Positions 59,401 to 64,000 of a DNA stretch of 64,000 nucleotides are shown one piece after another. How positions within the stretch are numbered: position 1 is the stretch's first letter; every line of letters begins with the position of its first letter. The notes under the pieces were generated by a model that saw only the letters and a program-made list of their open reading frames with translations, made no database searches and was not told where the DNA came from. Source of the stretch: Mytilus galloprovincialis (Eukaryota > Mollusca > Bivalvia > Mytilida > Mytilidae); the NCBI RefSeq assembly GCF_965363235.1, contig NC_134850.1, positions 36,429,102-36,493,101 of the forward strand, written 5' to 3'. Position numbers and translations under genes: made by a program.

Positions 59401-60964
59401 TAACTGATTTAAATGTATGTTCATCATATGAAAACCTGTAGGTCAGGAATTTTACATAGAAATTAGAAATTCAAAATATTTTCATCAGCTTTGAGATATT
59501 TAAAACAACAGGTGACTTACAGCTTCCAGACCTAGCACACTACCATGTAATGATCCATATCGTAATAGTCGGAGCCCTCCAGCATTGGTTGCTAAGTTAC
59601 CACCAATATGACAGCTTCCTTTGGCTCCAAGGTCCAGTGGCATAATAAGGTTACTTTCAGCCACATGGTCACTGAGATTACCAAGAATACAACCTGCTTC
59701 ACAAACCAATGTTCCTGAAAATAGGGAGACAACTTTTAAATATATATTGGACTATCTCTTTATTTTAATAATTATAATTCTTGATAATTTTATAAATGAT
59801 GTTCATTGTTTCGAGACAGAAAAAAATGTTTTCTTTTTGTAAGACACTAATAAATGTACTGCTCATTTGCCATGTGTTTTGTCAAATAAATGTACTGCTC
59901 ATTTGCCATGTGCTTTTTCAAATGTAATAAAGATTTTGTTTAATGAATTTTTATTGAATAAATTTTACTTTCTGAATGCAATTTATTTTTATGTCTTTTC
60001 ATTTTAAAAACAGTTGATTCTATTTGATTTCATAATATCATATGGCAATAACTTTTAATAACATATAGTAAAAGAACAATCAAAAATATTAAAATTAAAA
60101 GAAGGGGAAATAACTTAGATAATTCATTTTCATTAAAAAAAATTAAAAAAATGTATTGTATTTTTTTATATAACACAAAAAAAGTATTCTCATTGATTTC
60201 TAAGGGGCTGGCTATCTTCTCAAAATTTATTAAAACTTCTATTATTGAGTTATAAAATGGTCAATTGTTTTGTGTATTTTACATGCAAAGAATGAGATGA
60301 GATATTTGCATATTTAGCATAAAGTGATAATTCATGCAAACAACATTATTATTCCAAAACTTCATAGACTTCTTAAGTTTTAAATGATTTTTTTTGTATG
60401 AAATATGCAATCTGACCCAAAGAAATTGACTACATTGTAACTAATTTATTATTCAATCTCTGAATTTTACTACTGTTTACATTTCTACTTACACTTTATC
60501 AAAAATCTGATTTTTATCTCAAGATTTAGTTGAACTTTAACCCTAACTTTAATATGAACAAAAAAATATTCAAGATTATCAAATTTTTATTGAATCTGGT
60601 TTTAAGTTTCTTAATTTAAAAAAAATTAAAAATAGTTTTCCCTGTTATGACTTTCTAGAATATAATTCATCAAAAGACACCAAGCTGTAATCATGGTAAT
60701 ATTATAAATGTTGAATAATTTTGTTGATTCTTTTTTTTAAATGTTATCATTTCAATAAGTTTTTACCAGAAATCTCATCCAGACTTATAATTTGGTTCAT
60801 TAACTGGGTAGAAACAACAATTTCATCAAAGACCGGAACACTTCCTCCAACCAATCCTGTATTTCCACCCTGGGGCACCACTGCTAGTTTCCTTTCATTA
60901 CAATACTTCAAAATGGCTGACACTTCCTCTGTGGTCTTTGGTCTCAAAACTACCTGACTTGATC
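53460..60964 (-). CDS. D2HGDH: D-2-hydroxyglutarate dehydrogenase, last six coding exons (5' part missing)
   Basis: Exons in transcript order: 60767-60964, 59521-59714, 57692-57860, 55059-55348, 54306-54477, 53460-53716. All junctions are GT-AG and the frame carries through. They encode about 426 residues of an enzyme usually ~520 long. The FAD-binding PCMH domain shows [40 protein letters not shown] and [14 protein letters not shown], then [20 protein letters not shown]. The C-terminal oxidase domain has [23 protein letters not shown] and [15 protein letters not shown], carrying the two His and the Glu that bind the metal in the human enzyme. It ends [14 protein letters not shown]. The enzyme is mitochondrial, oxidises D-2-hydroxyglutarate to 2-oxoglutarate and passes electrons to electron-transfer flavoprotein. 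The first exon here begins in phase 1 after the Gly codon, so at least one upstream exon with the mitochondrial presequence is missing. It converges with the TPRG1L-like gene. Confidence 0.93.
56083..57180 (-). mobile_element. PLE fragment of a second subfamily, in a D2HGDH intron
   Basis: The frame 56727-57170 encodes the RT C-terminal region: [40 protein letters not shown] and [11 protein letters not shown]. This matches the PLE layout but is clearly different from the 12/19/26-kb family. About 640 bp of 3' tail follows to 56083, with GGCCAGAGGCTCCTGACTTG and CCCTCCCCCTATACCTCTAA. It is 5'-truncated at about 57180 and lies in the same orientation as the host gene. Confidence 0.68.
58440..59090 (+). 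repeat. ~160-bp tandem repeat, about four diverged units
   Basis: CAATCCCAGC-type landmarks occur at 58492, 58651, 58812 and 58977. Each unit also has a run like AATTTCAGAAAGATCCATAC and CAAGTTATTGTCTGGAAAC. The apparent open frames here are by-products of the repeat. It lies in the D2HGDH intron between exons at 57.8 and 59.5 kb. Confidence 0.82.
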
Positions 60965-63900
60965 CTTAAATTGAATATAAAATATGGAATATATAAAATT
61001 AACATATTTCTTGTAATTTTACATGTATATTACTGTATATATATGAATTTTTAACATGTACATGTATAATTCATTGTTATTGGAGCAAAGAGGATTGTCC
61101 TTGTATGTAAAAGCTGTTTAAACCCATCACATATTTGGACAGGCAACAATCTATCTGAAGGAGTTGTCTCTTTTTTTAATCTAACCTTAACAAACTTTAA
61201 TTAGTACCGATAGAAAAATCAGGTTTATATCTGTCATGTCTGTATCAGGACTTGCTTGTGGAGCTATATTTTTCTTAAGTGTCAGGTGTTGGTGTGGTTG
61301 AACCATGATTAATTATACTGAAAGTTAGTTTTTTTTTTTATGCTTGCAAGTTGTATATAAAAACAATTTTCATACATATACAATTTGTAATCAACAAATA
61401 ATCATTAATGTACATGATGTAAACAAGACTGGTGTTGTGGTCTCCTTGAACATTCTCGTGATTCAACTTTAACTGATGTATATTTGATTTGATGTTTGAT
61501 CATGACAATTGGATTTTGCGTGATAAGTGTTGCAGTTATATCGATTTGATAGACATTTAAGTGTGCAGACTTTATTTATGAAATTTATTGTTTGTCTTAG
61601 GGGGGAGGAATGTGGCAGTTAGAATTATTATGTCATTATTATTTCCCTTGTTTAAAACTAGTGTTGGATAATCGGTTGAAATTACCAACCGATTATCTAT
61701 TACAATCGGTTGACAGCAACCAACTGACTATTGGTTATAATCGCATCATAATACCTTGCCATTTTTTTTTTAAATGAAATCATGCATTTAGTCTCATTGT
61801 ACATGTCTAATGTGTATATTCCATATCATTGTAGAGTTTATATATATTCATATTTGATTTTTTGTTTCCTTTTCATATATATTCTGGTGTACTTAATTAT
61901 AATCCTGGGGTGGTGTTCTCGAAGCTATCTTAGGACTAGGACCTGTCCTAAGTCCATCTTATGACAGGTATTTATCCTAAGTCGTGTTCTCGAAGCTCTC
62001 TTAATTTACAATATATCTCAGTTTTCGTCCTAACTTTAGGACACCTAATTAGGTGTCTTAGGATCATCCTATCTTCATCCTAACATAATAAAGTTTGGAT
62101 TTCGCTTTTTGTTCACTTTTTTACCTGAAGATTAACATGAAATGAAACGCACCATCGGTTTTGACTCGTATATATAAAGAAATAATGCATGATTTTAAAC
62201 TTTGAACTTCGTTTTTACGATTACACTACCAATTCAATTCTCATTTCAAAACAAGTTGTTTTCCAGTTTAAATTACAATCCTTTTTGGTATAATTTTAGT
62301 ATTACATTTAAAATCATGGATTTAATTCTTTAATTGTAATTATAAAATTCCTAAACAATTTTATTAATTGGTTTAGTCATTATTAAATGTTTTATCAAAA
62401 AATAAATTTGATGATTTAAAATTTCGACTGAGGATATGTTTATGACGTCCTAACATAAGATACGTCTGAGATAGCTTCGAGACACAACTTAAGAGTGTCC
62501 TAAATTGATCCTAAGTCCATCATAAAATTGGTCTTATCTATGACCATGATGACTTAGGACGAATCTTAGGATACTTTCGAGAACACCACCCCTGGTACCT
62601 TTGATAACTATTTATTTAGCAGTTAAAACAATTAATTAATAAGAATCAAGATTCATATTGAGCATATTTTATCTCATAATTACAACATTAATTACCAACA
62701 GTGACACTAACATTTCTAAATTTCAATAGTGTAACTCACAATACAATTTCAATATAACATAGCTGTATAAACATTTGAGTGCTTCTAATTAAGAAAAGAT
62801 ATATAAAATTTTTAACTTTAAAAAAATTAAGATTAACAGAAAAAAATAAAACAATGCATTTGCATTATATATACAGTAAACAAAGCCAATGTCTGTTAAT
62901 TGGTGTAGAATGCTTTTTTTCACTTTTGTGATCATTATTTTTCTGTCAATTGTGTCATTTGTGCGTCTGAACTTATAATTGCATGAATGCGGAATTATTA
63001 CATAGTTGAACCGTATCCGATTCGTGATTCTTACATTTTTCAATATGGCGGACAAATTTCGGAAAATTTACAAAAATGAACGATGTTTGCCATGCAGTTT
63101 GGAAAGGAATATGACGGTTTTGATGCTACAAATGGAAAAAACATTAATAAAAGGCAATTTGCAACACGTTCTAATGAAGCTAAGAAATTACTTTGTCTAA
63201 AATCAGAATGATTTTATGTACGCTCTCAAGTAACAAGTAGAATCTACCGGTATTGGAAGAAAGTATTTTATACAAAGTTATTAATTTTAAATAATATTCC
63301 ATCAATCTGCAAATATTTATAGTCAATGCATTTGTCACGTTTATAAAGAAGGAAATTGGTTATGTCTTTAATTATAGGATGTTTGACATTGTTATTGTCA
63401 TTGATCCTGATATTTTTTGTTATTATTTATTTGACTGCGCATATAAAATGCAAACCGACAATCGATTAAACAAAATCCAAATCGCCAGGCCCACCCAACT
63501 GATTTCCGACTTATTCCGATCATCGGAACAACACTATTTAAAACTATATATTTCATATTTCTTTATTTGATGATTTGGATGAAGCTTATTCAGTATATAT
63601 TTGTTAAATTGCATAGCTTTTGCTATTTGAATTCATTGGTTAAAGATATTTATTTATATTGTAAAGTTTAATATTTGCATCGTCACAAAACCTTTGATTA
63701 CCTTCTGCGAGAAACTTATATATTTTATATAACTGGTTTTAGATTATTATGTTGAATCCTCTGAGGACTGACTTTCAGTCAAACCAAGGAAAGCCAAGCT
63801 TTCCAACCATCGTTTAGATTAGTGCATTAGCTACATGCCTCCTTAAGTACGAGTAATTTGAAGTCATTGAATGCTTCATTTCTACTATTTGACTTTACAT

Positions 63901-64000
63901 GATAAAAGTTGTACTTTATTGATTAAATTATATATTGTTTTCACTGTTTTTCGTTTTCATTTACTTAGATATATTTTAGCGCATCACATTTGGCATCAGT
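60965..64000. other. D2HGDH upstream intron and flank, no exon recognised
   Basis: I searched the minus strand for the preceding D2HGDH exon (context ...VDWLR..RG before a GT donor) and found none. The MITE at 61908-62591 and a possible retrotransposon end near 61598 are the only structures. A short plus frame, 63045-63200, starts in good context (AATATGGCGG) and is basic, but it has no relatives I know. Confidence 0.4.
61908..62591. mobile_element. 684-bp Harbinger-like MITE with CTG duplication
   Basis: The termini GGGTGGTGTTCTCGAAGCTA and, inverted, GGGTGGTGTTCTCGAAAGTA are flanked by CTG (61905-61907 and 62592-62594) within a CCTGG context. A second TTCTCGAAGCT copy lies ~70 bp inside the left end, and a GCTTCGAGA lies ~110 bp inside the right end. 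Many CTTAGGAC/GTCCTAAG octamers fill both arms. There is no coding frame. PIF/Harbinger elements make 3-bp duplications, and CWG is one of the known target triplets. Confidence 0.75.

Noticed and set aside
63045-63200. Short basic plus-strand frame starting in good context (AATATGGCGG)
   Set aside because: It could be a first exon, but no donor site or known family supports it, so it is mentioned only in the flank description.

Overview
The window looks like nuclear DNA from a bivalve mollusc, most likely a mussel of the Mytilus type. It is strongly AT-rich, carries split genes with short exons and long introns, and is packed with transposons, including Penelope-like retroelements and short interspersed modules of a kind I associate with mussel genomes. 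The species is an inference; the eukaryotic, metazoan nature is clear from spliced genes whose exon phases match.

Three host genes are supported. (1) Minus strand, 15153 to 7635: a six-exon gene for a DZIP3-type HEPN-domain protein (467 residues predicted) ending in a hydrophobic tail anchor; one intron appears to use a GC donor. (2) Plus strand, 27353 to 39110: a complete five-exon TPRG1L-like gene (301 residues, hSac2-type domain). (3) Minus strand, 60964 to 53460: the last six coding exons of D-2-hydroxyglutarate dehydrogenase (D2HGDH); its N-terminal exon or exons lie beyond the right edge or were not found. Genes 2 and 3 converge across about 14 kb of intergenic DNA. They share no evident pathway.

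The left 7.1 kb is a decayed Polinton/Maverick (adintovirus-like) element on the minus strand, cut by the window edge. In order of transcription it shows a BIR-domain protein, two small uncharacterised proteins, a retroviral-type integrase with a chromodomain, a major capsid protein, an adenain-like protease, a packaging ATPase, two small proteins, and the zinc-finger N-terminal part of a protein-primed DNA polymerase B. Several of these are frameshifted or carry stops.

From 7.6 to 27 kb the HEPN gene and the DNA to its right hold layers of Penelope-like elements (PLEs) and non-LTR retrotransposons, with two clear nested insertions: a PLE inside a LINE (18.7-21.8 kb) and a LINE inside a PLE (25.0-27.1 kb).

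The most striking object is a 6.57-kb Mutator-like (MULE) transposon at 27875-34443 inside intron 1 of the TPRG1L-like gene. It has a perfect 9-bp target duplication and very long terminal inverted repeats built of ~179-bp tandem units. Its coding region joins a MULE transposase, a SWIM zinc finger, an Ulp1-like cysteine peptidase region and a PHD-like finger. A second inverted-repeat element is nested in it. Other introns hold a 1.1-kb hAT-type element (8-bp duplication), a 314-bp TTA-flanked element, a different PLE fragment and a ~160-bp tandem array. Right of D2HGDH lies a Harbinger-like MITE flanked by CTG.

The intergenic region 39.1-53.4 kb has no gene I can support. It contains SINE-like modules, tandem and dispersed duplications and two related MITE-like elements.
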